A stretch of DNA of 64,000 nt from NCBI RefSeq assembly GCF_002752635.1, contig NZ_AYTW01000016.1, forward strand, positions 62,001 through 126,000, read 5' to 3'. Under the pieces are notes generated by a model. The model did not search any database. It was not told where the DNA came from and was given only the letters and a program-made list of their open reading frames with translations. A program made the translations under genes and the position numbers. How positions within the stretch are numbered: position 1 is the first letter of the stretch; each line of letters begins with the position of its first letter. This DNA comes from Mesotoga sp. Brook.08.105.5.1 (lineage in GTDB: Bacteria; Thermotogota; Thermotogae; Petrotogales; Kosmotogaceae). Shown one piece after another: positions 16,684 to 25,618 of the stretch.

Positions 16684-17325
16684 ATGGAGAAAAGGATTCC
16701 ATTGATCGGAGAAGATTTCCCTGAGATGAAAGTCAAGACGACACATGGGGTAATGAACCTACCGGAAGCTCACAAGGGAAAATGGTTTGTTCTATTCAGT
16801 CATCCGGGGGACTTTACACCGGTTTGCACGACCGAATTCGTGGGCTTTCAGAGAAGATATGATAAGTTCAGAGAGTTAAACTGTGAACTCGTAGGTCTTA
16901 GCGTTGACCAAGTCTTCTCTCATATAAAGTGGACGGAGTGGATAGAAGAGAAGCTAGGTGTGAAAATCGAGTTCCCTATTATCGCGGACGAAATGGGCGA
17001 AGTAGGAATGACTCTTGGGCTTATTCATCCTGCAAAGGGAACGAATACTGTCAGGGCGGTCTTCATTGTTGATCCGAAGGGAAAGATCAGAGCTATCCTC
17101 TATTACCCGCAAGAGCTGGGAAGGAATATGGATGAGATTCTCAGAATGGTAAAGGGCTTTCAGGTTGCCGATAAGAATGGAGTGGCTATCCCGGCAGATT
17201 GGCCAAACAACGAGATCATTGGGGATCACGTAATCATTCCTCCCGCATCTGATGTCAAGACTGCTGAAGAGAGAAAGGGCAAGGAAGGTTGTTACGACTG
17301 GTGGTTCTGCCACAAAAGCTTATAG
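16684..17325 (+). CDS. Peroxiredoxin (Prx6/AhpC-TSA type)
   Basis: 213-residue thiol peroxidase that reduces hydrogen peroxide and organic peroxides. The peroxidatic Cys48 is in [11 protein letters not shown]. Two C-terminal cysteines, Cys203 and Cys209 ([10 protein letters not shown]), match the arrangement in archaeal Prx6-type enzymes, where one of them resolves the sulfenic acid. Length and the C-terminal dimerisation domain are normal for that group. SD GGAGGTG precedes the ATG. Expression should be high, given the perfect promoter upstream, which suits oxygen defence in an anaerobe. Confidence 0.95.
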   Translation: MEKRIPLIGEDFPEMKVKTTHGVMNLPEAHKGKWFVLFSHPGDFTPVCTTEFVGFQRRYDKFRELNCELVGLSVDQVFSHIKWTEWIEEKLGVKIEFPIIADEMGEVGMTLGLIHPAKGTNTVRAVFIVDPKGKIRAILYYPQELGRNMDEILRMVKGFQVADKNGVAIPADWPNNEIIGDHVIIPPASDVKTAEERKGKEGCYDWWFCHKSL

Positions 17326-17356
17326 AGTAATTGATAGACTGTAAGCAGTTACTACT

Positions 17357-17388
17357 AATGGGATCGGCATTGGCCGATCCCATTTTTA
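17357..17388 (+). terminator. Terminator after peroxiredoxin
   Basis: ATGGGATCGGC pairs with GCCGATCCCAT, followed by TTTT. 11-bp perfect stem. Confidence 0.92.
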
Positions 17389-17570
17389 TAGCTTTATTAT
17401 GCTTAGGATATCTTCAGTGAACTTCTATAATCGGTTTCCTCTGTAGATTGCATAAGATCTCTTGGTTCAAACCATACTCTTAGAGCTAGCTTCTTAGAGT
17501 TATTTCTATCTAATCGATGCTAGATTGACGAGAATGGCAGTGATGGATCCTGATACGGTGTATAGCCTCT

Positions 17571-17598
17571 TTGAACGAAAGAAGAAGTTTGGTATCAT
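17571..17598 (+). promoter_or_regulatory. Probable promoter of the sugar ABC operon
   Basis: TTGAAC at 17571-17576, 16-base spacer, TATCAT at 17593-17598, 36 bases before the start codon. The rest of the gap 17389-17570 shows nothing I can name. Confidence 0.55.
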
Positions 17599-17633
17599 TA
17601 TGGTGAAAAAAATTTCCTTCGGAGGTGGTTAAA

Positions 17634-18929
17634 ATGAAAAAAAGATTCTTTGTAGTATTTCTGGTATTGATGCTTTCGGTAACAATGACTGGAAAACTTG
17701 TTTACTGGCACACTCAGGAAGAAGAATCCAGACAGCAGATTATTGCTCAGTTGATCGAGTCGTTTACAATTGAAACCGGAGTAGAAGTTGATGTTGTGGC
17801 AATCGAGGAGAACGAGATGTTCTCGAAATTGGCTGCGGCTTCTGCGGCTGATACACTTCCAGACCTAATTGAAGCTGGTGCTGAAACTATTCTCGGCCTT
17901 GGAGCTGATGGTCTTCTGGATACTGTGATTCCAACAAGATTCATCAGAAATGCAGGGGATTTCTACACTGGTGCAACAAGATTTGTTATTACTCCGGCTG
18001 GGGATCAGTATTTTGCTATTCCTTATCACGGATGGGTTCAAGGAATTTGGTACAGAAGAGATTGGTTTGAAGAAGCGGGTCTTGCCGAACCAACAACTTG
18101 GGATGCGATTATGGAGGCGGCAAAGTATTTCCACGATCCTCAGAATGGAATGTATGGAATCGTACTTGGAAAGACCAACGATGCCTACGCGGAACAGGTC
18201 TTCACAATCTTTGCTTTGTCAAACGGAGCAAGGATTTTCGACAAGGACGGAAATGTAGTCATTAACTCTCCTGAGATGAGAGAGGTACTTCAGTTCTACA
18301 AGGACCTTGGCGCATATTCAGCTCCAGGACATACCTACTGGCAGCAGGCAAGAGAACTCTATCTTGCGGGTAGGACACCTATGATGTTCTACTCAACTTA
18401 CGTCATGGATGACCTGGCTCTTGCCGAGATTCAGACTCAGTTCATAAGCGACTTTGATCCAGATCTTGTTAAGAACACTGAATTCGCTCCCATGATGACT
18501 AACAGCAGACCTTCCTCCTTTGGACAGGTCTTGTCGCTCGCGATCGTCAAGTCTTCCCAGAACAAGCTTGATGTTCTCAAACTTCTCGATTTCATGTTCG
18601 AGCCGGACAATTACATAAAGTACATACATATGGCTCCCGGTGGAATGCTTCCTACAAGAGCTTCCATAGCTGAAAGCGAAGAATTCCTGAACGATCCAAA
18701 GGGGATTTATAAGAGCTACGGCGCAGAAAAGATCAAGGCAATCATTTATGGTATGGAGAATATTGAGAAGTTCGGTTATGTAGAAGGAAGAGTCTTCCCC
18801 GAAATGGGAAAGATATCCGGAGCCTTCACTATAGGTAATGGCATAGTCATGATGTTCGATAACAACGCAACCCCAGATCAGGTTCTAACCTTCTGGAGAG
18901 AGGATATTAGAAAGCTTATAGGAAGATAA
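17634..18929 (+). CDS. Sugar ABC transporter substrate-binding protein
   Basis: 431 residues from ATG 17634 (SD GGAGGTG). Signal peptide at the N-terminus, then a family 1 solute-binding fold: LVYWHTQEEESRQQIIAQLI is the standard first strand-helix, followed by FTIETGVEVDVVAIEENEMF and WYRRDWFEEAGLAEPTTWD. Captures a sugar or oligosaccharide outside the membrane and hands it to the permeases just downstream. A terminator hairpin between this gene and the permeases would raise its dosage over the membrane subunits. Ligand unknown; the downstream glycosyltransferase suggests a glucose- or mannose-containing compound, as inference. Confidence 0.93.
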   Translation: MKKRFFVVFLVLMLSVTMTGKLVYWHTQEEESRQQIIAQLIESFTIETGVEVDVVAIEENEMFSKLAAASAADTLPDLIEAGAETILGLGADGLLDTVIPTRFIRNAGDFYTGATRFVITPAGDQYFAIPYHGWVQGIWYRRDWFEEAGLAEPTTWDAIMEAAKYFHDPQNGMYGIVLGKTNDAYAEQVFTIFALSNGARIFDKDGNVVINSPEMREVLQFYKDLGAYSAPGHTYWQQARELYLAGRTPMMFYSTYVMDDLALAEIQTQFISDFDPDLVKNTEFAPMMTNSRPSSFGQVLSLAIVKSSQNKLDVLKLLDFMFEPDNYIKYIHMAPGGMLPTRASIAESEEFLNDPKGIYKSYGAEKIKAIIYGMENIEKFGYVEGRVFPEMGKISGAFTIGNGIVMMFDNNATPDQVLTFWREDIRKLIGR

Positions 18930-18942
18930 ACGCCTGACATCG

Positions 18943-18972
18943 AAGGCCCCGGAGCCGGGGCCTTCCTTTTTT
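18943..18972 (+). terminator. Intra-operon attenuating terminator
   Basis: AAGGCCCCGG, loop AG, CCGGGGCCTT, then CCTTTTTT. 10-bp GC stem between the binding-protein gene and the first permease gene; probably a partial terminator. Confidence 0.85.
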
Positions 18973-18985
18973 GGAGGTAGATCTT

Positions 18986-19861
18986 ATGCAGCAAGCAGCC
19001 TCTTCCATATTGAAGAAGGAAAATAGTTTAGGTTGGAAACTTGTTTCGCCAACAGTAATCCTACTGATGATATTGATAATCTATCCGGTGGCGTATAACA
19101 TATACATTTCGTTTTTCGACTACGGGATCACCAGTTCAACGTTCGTAGGATTAGAAAACTATATCCGAGTTTTCAAAGACGCCGCTTTCTGGAAGTCCTT
19201 CTTCATAACTGTTGGTTTCACTCTGATGACAGTTATTGGAAGTATATTGTTGGGTCTCGGAGTAGCGCTGATGATGAACAAGGAGTTCAAGGGGAGGGCG
19301 ATAGTTAGGACGATCATTCTGCTTCCATACATTACCCCACTTATCTCGATAGTCTTTTCATGGAAGTACATATTTGATCCAAGCTACGGGCCTTTTATGC
19401 AGTTATTCAGTCAAAGTCTCGGATGGGTCTCTCCGCAACTTGATCTCCTAAACAACTCGAACAATGCATTCTTTGTGGCATCGATATTCAACATTTGGCG
19501 GAACTTCCCTTTTGTTTACCTGATGCTGCTTTCAAGACTTCAATCTATTCCCGATGAGTACTACGAGGCTGCAGAAATCGATGGAGCAACATCATGGAAT
19601 AAGTTCACGAATATCACTCTACCGGAGATCTATTTCGTCATGGGTGCTGTCGCTCTCATGAGGGGTATCTGGAATTTCTATAAGTTTGACGAGGTTTATC
19701 TGATCAGCAAGAGAGCTGGCACTCTGCCTATCTTTATCTATGAAAGGGTTATCGGTACAACTTCGCCGGAGTACGGAGTGGCCGCGGCAATTGCAACAAT
19801 CCTTATGGTAATTATGCTTGGGCTGATAACTACATACGTGAAGAAGGTGTTGAAATGGTAA
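18986..19861 (+). CDS. Sugar ABC transporter permease (MalF type)
   Basis: 291 residues from ATG 18986, preceded by GGAGGT. Six membrane helices; the first begins near residue 20. The EAA loop that contacts the ATPase reads EYYEAAEIDGATSWNKFTNITLP. Standard length for MalF-type permeases without the large E. coli loop. It overlaps the next permease gene by 7 bp. No ATPase gene is in this cluster, so a shared MsmK-type ATPase elsewhere probably energises it. Confidence 0.93.
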   Translation: MQQAASSILKKENSLGWKLVSPTVILLMILIIYPVAYNIYISFFDYGITSSTFVGLENYIRVFKDAAFWKSFFITVGFTLMTVIGSILLGLGVALMMNKEFKGRAIVRTIILLPYITPLISIVFSWKYIFDPSYGPFMQLFSQSLGWVSPQLDLLNNSNNAFFVASIFNIWRNFPFVYLMLLSRLQSIPDEYYEAAEIDGATSWNKFTNITLPEIYFVMGAVALMRGIWNFYKFDEVYLISKRAGTLPIFIYERVIGTTSPEYGVAAAIATILMVIMLGLITTYVKKVLKW

Positions 19862-21150
19862 GGAAGAAGACACCTTTCAGAAGAGTCATGTTTGCATTGG
19901 GGATCTCTTTAATCTGTTTTTTCATACTCATTCCGTTTTATTTCATGGTTCATGTATCTCTTAAGGCAGACTACGATCCGAACAAAATGACATTCTCAGA
20001 TTTCACAATCAGAAACTATCTGGAGATATTTGGGCTTATTCAAAGTAGTGAGACAGAGTTTTTCGGCGATGAGATAATTAGGGCAAATCTTGAACCTGTA
20101 TTGAAGAGGATAGATGAGTTGGAAGAGAGAACGGCCTCAATTGAAGTGTATACGCGGTATGTTCATGATGTACAGCTCAAGGCCAAGGAAAAAGAACTGA
20201 GAGATATCGTTGATCTTGTGATCGACTTCAGTGGAATTGATGTAACAGACAGGGAAGAGTTTATTGAAAACTCGCTCGTTCCAGGTACAGAGGAGGCTTC
20301 AATAATCGAGGAAAACATGAAAACCATATTCAGTGCAAATGATGTGAAACGGTTTACGGATTTGAGAGCCGAGGTTGACAATGCTCTCTCCGAGGAAGCG
20401 CTTGCTGCCGGTTTCGAAAAGGCAAAGGCTCAACTGGAATTATTCGAAGCGCAGAAGACAAAAATATTGGAAGAGAGAGCTAGTGAATTTCCCTTCTTGA
20501 AATACCTTAGAAACTCGCTGATATTCGCAGGGATTTCCGCTTTGATAAGCCTCTTCGTAGCGATTTTAGGAGCATATGCATTCTCGAGGTTGAGATTCAA
20601 GGGTAGGGGACTTGTTCAGCGTTCGGTTCTTTTCGTGTATCTGTTCGGTGGTACCGTAATAATGGTGCCGCTTTATCAGATGGCGGTGAAGCTTGGAATC
20701 CTTTCTACTCCATTTGGTACCGGAGTTTATCTGATCATGGTCTATGTTATTCAGACACTTCCGGTTTCTCTTTATATGTTGGGAAACTATTTCCGGACAA
20801 TTCCGTTTTCAATAGAAGAAGCGGCGATTATCGATGGCTGTTCCAGAGTCCAGGCGATTTTCAAGATTGTTATTCCTCTTTCGCTTCCGGCAATAGTCAC
20901 TGTATACATCTACGCATTCATGATTGGCTGGAATGAGTATCTATTCGCTTCGGCCTTCCTGGGGCTAAAATCATACAAAGATCTCTTCACTCTCCCGATC
21001 GGGCTGAATGCATTTTCCGGTTCCGCTCATGCAGTTTGGGGAAGGTTGATGTCGGCTTCCGTGGTTTCTGCAATACCAATCATCATAATTTTTACTCTTA
21101 TGCAGAAGTATTTGACTAGTGGATTCACTGCCGGAGGAGTAAAAGAATAG
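19855..21150 (+). CDS. Sugar ABC transporter permease (MalG type) with a large inserted domain
   Basis: 431 residues where the family is usually about 280. Helix 1 (residues 12-32) and the typical LKADYDPNKM are followed by an insertion spanning roughly residues 58-208, rich in charged heptad-like helix (LKRIDELEERTASIEVYTRY, KAKEKELRDIVDLVIDF, FEKAKAQLELFEAQ), before the family sequence resumes at FPFLKYLRNSLIFAG. The EAA loop is intact (EEAAIIDGCSRVQAIFKIVI). By topology the insert lies outside the cytoplasm, where it could contact the binding protein or the cell wall. It is in frame and shows no sign of decay. Confidence 0.9.
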   Translation: MVRKKTPFRRVMFALGISLICFFILIPFYFMVHVSLKADYDPNKMTFSDFTIRNYLEIFGLIQSSETEFFGDEIIRANLEPVLKRIDELEERTASIEVYTRYVHDVQLKAKEKELRDIVDLVIDFSGIDVTDREEFIENSLVPGTEEASIIEENMKTIFSANDVKRFTDLRAEVDNALSEEALAAGFEKAKAQLELFEAQKTKILEERASEFPFLKYLRNSLIFAGISALISLFVAILGAYAFSRLRFKGRGLVQRSVLFVYLFGGTVIMVPLYQMAVKLGILSTPFGTGVYLIMVYVIQTLPVSLYMLGNYFRTIPFSIEEAAIIDGCSRVQAIFKIVIPLSLPAIVTVYIYAFMIGWNEYLFASAFLGLKSYKDLFTLPIGLNAFSGSAHAVWGRLMSASVVSAIPIIIIFTLMQKYLTSGFTAGGVKE

Positions 21151-21161
21151 GAGGTGTAAGA

Positions 21162-22361
21162 ATGTCTGGATTGAATCATACTTCATACGATATTGTAGTA
21201 GGAATACCAAGTTTCAATAACGCAGGTACCATCAAATACGTTGTTGAAACGTCTGTCAGAGGACTTAATCAGTTCTTTCCATCTTTAAGATCCTGTATAC
21301 TCAATTCCGATGGTGGATCAACAGATAATACTGAAGGGGCTTTCTTTTCAGCCTACAGTGACGGGGTGGATTTGCTGTCTTTCAAGTACCGGGGGATTTC
21401 CGGAAAGGGAAGTGCGATGAGGTCAATAATGGAAAAAGCAAGATCGCTGAATGCTAAGGTGGTTGTCTTTCTGGATTCTGATCTGAGAAGCGTCGAACCC
21501 TTTTGGATTGAAAGGCTTGTAAATCCAGTTCTCGAGAAGAACGCAGCGTACGTGACGCCTTACTATGTCCGACACAAGTACGATGGAACGATTACCAACA
21601 GCATCTGCTATCCGCTTACCACGGCTCTCTACGGGAGAAAATTGAGGCAGCCTATTGGTGGAGACTTTGGTGTCGGGAGAGAGATCATAGATTACTGCAC
21701 ATCTGTTCCAGACAACACATGGAACTCAGATGTTTCCAGATTTGGGATCGACATATGGATGACCACTTCGGCTGTGAATGAGGTCAAAGGGGAGATTTAC
21801 CAGGCCGCTCTCGGTACCAAGATCCATGATGTCAAAGATCCCGGAAAGCAACTAGGGAGAATGTTCCGAGAGGTAGTAGGGACTCTCTTCTCCCTTATGC
21901 AGAAGTATGAAAGCAGATGGAAGCATGTGAAGGGATATACTGAATCACCAATTTACGGTGATGCGGTGGTGGGAGAGCCGGAACCGCTTGAAGTAGATCT
22001 AGGAAACATGATTTTGAAGTTCTATGAGGGCATAGAAAACCAGAAGAGTTTTGTCAAAGAGATTCTTGGCCCGGAGATTTTCGAAGGCTTGTTTCTTCTA
22101 CGAAAGACCGATGCGATGATCGAAGACGATCTATGGGTTAGAATTGTTTACTCAATTGCATCTAGTTACAGAGATGAAGCGTTGAGAGAGAGACTTATAG
22201 AATTGCTTGTTCCGCTATATTTCGGCAGGGTTGCTTACTTCGTTTCGAAAACGGAATCACTGGTCCAGGAAGATGCAGAGAAAGAAACGGAAAAGCTCCT
22301 TGAGAAATTTGTGGAAACAAAGGGTGAGTTGATATCGATATGGGAGAAGAATTTGGGATAG
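21162..22361 (+). CDS. Glycosyltransferase, GpgS/GT81-like
   Basis: 399 residues with a GT-A fold: IVVGIPSFNNAGTI at the N-terminus, SDGGSTDNT, and the metal-binding DSD in VVFLDSDLRSVEPFW. The block VRHKYDGTITNSICYPLTTA followed by LRQPIGGDFGVG closely resembles glucosyl-3-phosphoglycerate synthase and mannosylglycerate synthase families, which make compatible solutes. The C-terminal 150 residues are helical. The gene sits 11 bases after the MalG-type permease and overlaps the RpiR gene by 22 bp, so it belongs to the operon. Exact donor and acceptor are not decidable here. Confidence 0.82.
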   Translation: MSGLNHTSYDIVVGIPSFNNAGTIKYVVETSVRGLNQFFPSLRSCILNSDGGSTDNTEGAFFSAYSDGVDLLSFKYRGISGKGSAMRSIMEKARSLNAKVVVFLDSDLRSVEPFWIERLVNPVLEKNAAYVTPYYVRHKYDGTITNSICYPLTTALYGRKLRQPIGGDFGVGREIIDYCTSVPDNTWNSDVSRFGIDIWMTTSAVNEVKGEIYQAALGTKIHDVKDPGKQLGRMFREVVGTLFSLMQKYESRWKHVKGYTESPIYGDAVVGEPEPLEVDLGNMILKFYEGIENQKSFVKEILGPEIFEGLFLLRKTDAMIEDDLWVRIVYSIASSYRDEALRERLIELLVPLYFGRVAYFVSKTESLVQEDAEKETEKLLEKFVETKGELISIWEKNLG

Positions 22362-23161
22362 TCGAGAAGCTTAGGGCGATGATCAAGGGACTAAACCCTG
22401 CAGAAAAGAAAGCGGCTAGATACATCATAGATTTTCCAGATGATGTCATTCATCACTCGATAAGTGAGCTCTCTGTTCTAGCAGGGACGAGTGAGACCAC
22501 GATCTTCAGGCTGTCCAAAAAGCTGAATTTCAATGGCTACCAGGCATTCAAGATTCAGTTGGCCAGAGAGCTCTCAAGAGAGTCGCCGCCGATTTCGGCC
22601 GATAAAAACAAGTTGATCTCGGATTTGATTGACGCTCTTAATCAACAGAATCACTTAATAGATGATGAACAGCTAGATAGGATAGCAAAGCGAATGGTGA
22701 AAGCAAACAGAGTGATCTTCTTTGGAGTTGCATCAAGTGGTATAGTGGCAGAGTTTGGGGCAACTCTATTCATGAGAGCGGGTTTTTCGACCGCATTTTA
22801 CACTGATCCTCATCTGCAGATAATGACCGCAGTTTCTCTCAACTGGGATGATATTGTCTTCGGTATTTCCGCAAGTGGGAACATAAGAGATACTGTCAAG
22901 TCTATTGAAGTAGCCTCGGATTCGGGGGCTTATACTGTAGCCATTACAGGTGGCATCGGATCGAGAATTGTCAGCGTTTCGAAAGAGACTATCTACGTGG
23001 CGCAAGGTGGTCATGAGACGGGGATACCGTTGCTTCAGCCTAGAGTGTGCCAGCTTGCTGTAATTCAACTTCTGTTGGAGAAATCTATTAAACTCAGAAA
23101 TGGAACGATGCAGACTCTGGAGAAAGTAGACAGGACACTTGATAAGAAGAGATACTTATGA
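22340..23161 (+). CDS. RpiR-family transcriptional regulator
   Basis: 273 residues: an N-terminal helix-turn-helix (HSISELSVLAGTSETTIFRL, SKKLNFNGYQAFKI) and a C-terminal SIS sugar-phosphate-binding domain (VIFFGVASSGIVAEFGATLF; VFGISASGNIRDTVKSIEVA). Such proteins sense a phosphosugar and control the surrounding catabolic or transport genes. It is the last gene of the ABC-transporter/glycosyltransferase operon and overlaps the glycosyltransferase by 22 bp, so it is probably the operon's own regulator. Confidence 0.93.
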   Translation: MGEEFGIVEKLRAMIKGLNPAEKKAARYIIDFPDDVIHHSISELSVLAGTSETTIFRLSKKLNFNGYQAFKIQLARELSRESPPISADKNKLISDLIDALNQQNHLIDDEQLDRIAKRMVKANRVIFFGVASSGIVAEFGATLFMRAGFSTAFYTDPHLQIMTAVSLNWDDIVFGISASGNIRDTVKSIEVASDSGAYTVAITGGIGSRIVSVSKETIYVAQGGHETGIPLLQPRVCQLAVIQLLLEKSIKLRNGTMQTLEKVDRTLDKKRYL

Positions 23162-23308
23162 CTCGAATATCAACGGAAGAATATCTCTATGAAGTCTATC
23201 ATTGCGACAGTGAGTTCGTTTGCATGAATTTTAGAAATTGAGTCAATAATCACAATCAACGCGGAGTGCCACATGCAGGTCGTATCTTCCTCTCAGCCTC
23301 TCCAAAAA

Positions 23309-24468
23309 CTATACTCTTGAGGAATCACCATCGAAGGCAAACCCCTTACTAAAAACGTTGGAACAGGCTTCTGCTACTTCGGTCCTGTACAGTGAACCGC
23401 AATTGGTAATAATCTCGCTCAGAGCATATTCTGTTCCGTACTTCTCTCTGTAAGGTCTGTAGAAGCTCATCGCGGCGACTACCTCGGATACAGCGATGAT
23501 GCTGCCTTCAAGGCTGATCTCCGATCCCTTAAGGCCGTTAGGATAGCCTGACCCATCTACCCTCTCGTGGTGGTGAAGGATTGCATTAGAGACCTCTTCA
23601 GAAAGGGGACACCCTTGCTGATTTCGAATCCCGTACTGGGATGTTCTCTAAGAAGAACCTTCTCAAAACTGTGTAAGGGGCCTGGTCTGCTAATCATGTC
23701 GAGAAACAGCGAAGTCATTCCTATGTCGTGGATTTTTCCTGCCATTTCGAGACAAGCCTTTGTGAAAGAATCAAGGCTCATTTCATCTGCTATGGCTATC
23801 GCAAGATCTGAGACGTTCTTCTCATGATTCTCAACATAGATACTCTTGATCCTGAACAGCCGTAACAAAGAGTCTGCAGTACCCCTGCAGATATCTAGAC
23901 GGCTTGCCCCACCAAATTCAACAGATTTTCGGGACAAGGAATAGTAATCTTCATTCACTGAAAACTCCCCCGTTCGATGAACATATGGATGGAGCCTGGA
24001 AATTTCGAGAACACTTTTTTGGTCCATTCTAGAAGGGTTGTATAAACAGTTTGCAATAATGGGCAATTTCTCAATCAAATCATTAACCGCTGCTTCATAG
24101 CGAATCATCTTGCAGAGTGGAATCGCCGAGTCCAAAAGGGCAGTACCTTCCCCCGCTACGCAGAGACCATTGAACCCCTCTTCAAGAGCTTTTAGAGCGA
24201 AATCTTCAAGAAACTTGACCTGTCTCTCCGGATCGAAAGACCCGTTACTAAGGTACGCACGACGCGGATCTATTATCTCTATTGCTTTTTCACGAACCAA
24301 ACCCTCCACGGTATGCTTTCGACTGAGAATCACGCTCCTCAGAGAGGCGACATCTTTCTCTGGCATCAAGTACAAGAGCTTATAGTTATTCGAAAGGCCC
24401 GCAATCAAAAAGGAACCGATCGCACTTTCAAAATCGTGATTCGATTCATAGAGAGTAATCCCATGCAT
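23309..24468 (-). pseudogene. MEDS-domain/HD-GYP protein, interrupted by one frameshift
   Basis: The N-terminus (MHGITLYESNHDFESAIGSF) is a MEDS sensory domain, residues 1-180. The C-terminal half is an HD-GYP phosphodiesterase, which degrades cyclic di-GMP. The HD pair is in MAGKIHDIGM. The first frame stops at 23557 after FLKRSLMQSFTTTRG, but the other frame continues exactly where the domain requires: EEVSNAILHHHERVDGSGYP, then stop at 23309-23311. One base indel near 23600-23612 therefore separates the halves. Either a recent pseudogene, an assembly error, or a slippage site. ATG at 24468 has GGAG upstream; an ATG at 24480 is possible. It follows phoR in the same direction but has its own promoter. 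Confidence 0.8.
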
Positions 24469-24534
24469 CCGTGACTCCATATGGCAACAGCTCCAAAATC
24501 CGTTATGAATTTACAAGAGAATTGTGCTTTCCGA

Positions 24535-24564
24535 ATTATAGCACGGACCCTGAGTTCGTCCCAA
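24535..24564 (-). promoter_or_regulatory. Promoter of the MEDS/HD-GYP gene
   Basis: On the minus strand: TTGGGA, 18-base spacer, TATAAT. It lies in the 160-bp gap after phoR. A small hairpin (CTGTCT, CGAA, AGACAG) precedes it. Confidence 0.7.
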
Positions 24565-24640
24565 ATACGATATCCTGTCTTTCGAGACAGTCTGTCTTAT
24601 TCAATCTTTAGGTTTTTCCTAAATGTACTGCTGGGTGTCT

Positions 24641-25618
24641 CTACATGTTCTTTGGAAAGGCGATAGTAGCTGTAGTTCCCATCATGTATCTCGACCTAAC
24701 ATCTATTGTACCGTTTATGAGGTTAAGTGCATGTTTGACGAGCGAGAGCCCCAGTCCAAGCCCTGATGATCCGGAAGTCCTTGCGTTGCTTGCGCGATAG
24801 AATCTCTCGAAAATCCTCGGCAGCTCTTCGCTCTTTATTCCTATGCCGTTGTCTTTAACAGACACATATACCTTTGATCCATTCTCACGAGAACTCACTT
24901 CTATCGTGTTTCCTACGCTAGAATACTTTACCGCATTAGAGATGAGATTAGATATGACTCTGAAGAGGAGCATGGAATCCACCGCAGCGTATATGTTTTG
25001 AGATACATCAGTGATAATCTTAAGTTTCTTTCGACTCCACTTGCCTTCGAGGTCAAATACAGCTTCGTCTACCAATTCTCTAAGATTAACCGTTTCGATT
25101 TTCACCCTATAGTTCTGTAATTCAAGATTCGACAGAATACCGAGCTCCTCGACAAGTCTAGAAAGCCTGTTCGTCGACCTTGCAATCCTATCAATCGTTT
25201 CCGATACTTCAGCTGGTAGCTCTTTGTTCTTCTCAATCAGTAGCTGTACATATCCGTTAATAACTGCCAAAGGTGTCGAAAACTCGTGAACAATAGAATT
25301 TACAAAGTCCATCTTGGCACTCTCAAACAACTTTTCACTTGTTATATTTCTGGCAATCACGTAAGGCGGTGAGACTTTGATCTTCAAATAGTGGGTTGTC
25401 TCGTCTTTAACAAATACCGTATCTGTACAGTAATGAGATCCAGAGATGAAGCTGTCTACTATGTTCGAAATCCCCTGAACATGAAGAGCATCGGGAAGAG
25501 CCGATCCCTCGATTTCGCCTAGTAACTTTTTGGCCGATAAGTTCGCATACGATATAACCAGGCCTTCATCGACCATTAGGATTCCTTCACTGAGTTCGTT
25601 GAGCAATGATTCGTTCAC
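24641..25618 (-). CDS. phoR: Phosphate-responsive sensor histidine kinase (PhoR-like)
   Basis: 325-residue kinase: a PAS-like domain (residues 5-90), dimerisation/phosphoacceptor helix with His111 (SIVHEFSTPLAVINGYVQ), and an ATPase domain with N box (NLISNAVKYS), G1 (VKDNGIGIKSEELPRIFERF) and G2 (GSSGLGLGLSLVK). No membrane segment is present, so it is cytoplasmic; it probably learns phosphate status from the PstSCAB-PhoU complex. Overlaps phoB by 4 bp (ATGA). The H box reads HEFSTPL instead of HELRTPL. Confidence 0.9.
   Translation of the reverse strand: MNESLLNELSEGILMVDEGLVISYANLSAKKLLGEIEGSALPDALHVQGISNIVDSFISGSHYCTDTVFVKDETTHYLKIKVSPPYVIARNITSEKLFESAKMDFVNSIVHEFSTPLAVINGYVQLLIEKNKELPAEVSETIDRIARSTNRLSRLVEELGILSNLELQNYRVKIETVNLRELVDEAVFDLEGKWSRKKLKIITDVSQNIYAAVDSMLLFRVISNLISNAVKYSSVGNTIEVSSRENGSKVYVSVKDNGIGIKSEELPRIFERFYRASNARTSGSSGLGLGLSLVKHALNLINGTIDVRSRYMMGTTATIAFPKNM

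Noticed and set aside
24110-24385. Plus-strand frame opposite the MEDS domain gene
   Set aside because: Antisense of a recognisable sensory domain; no independent support.
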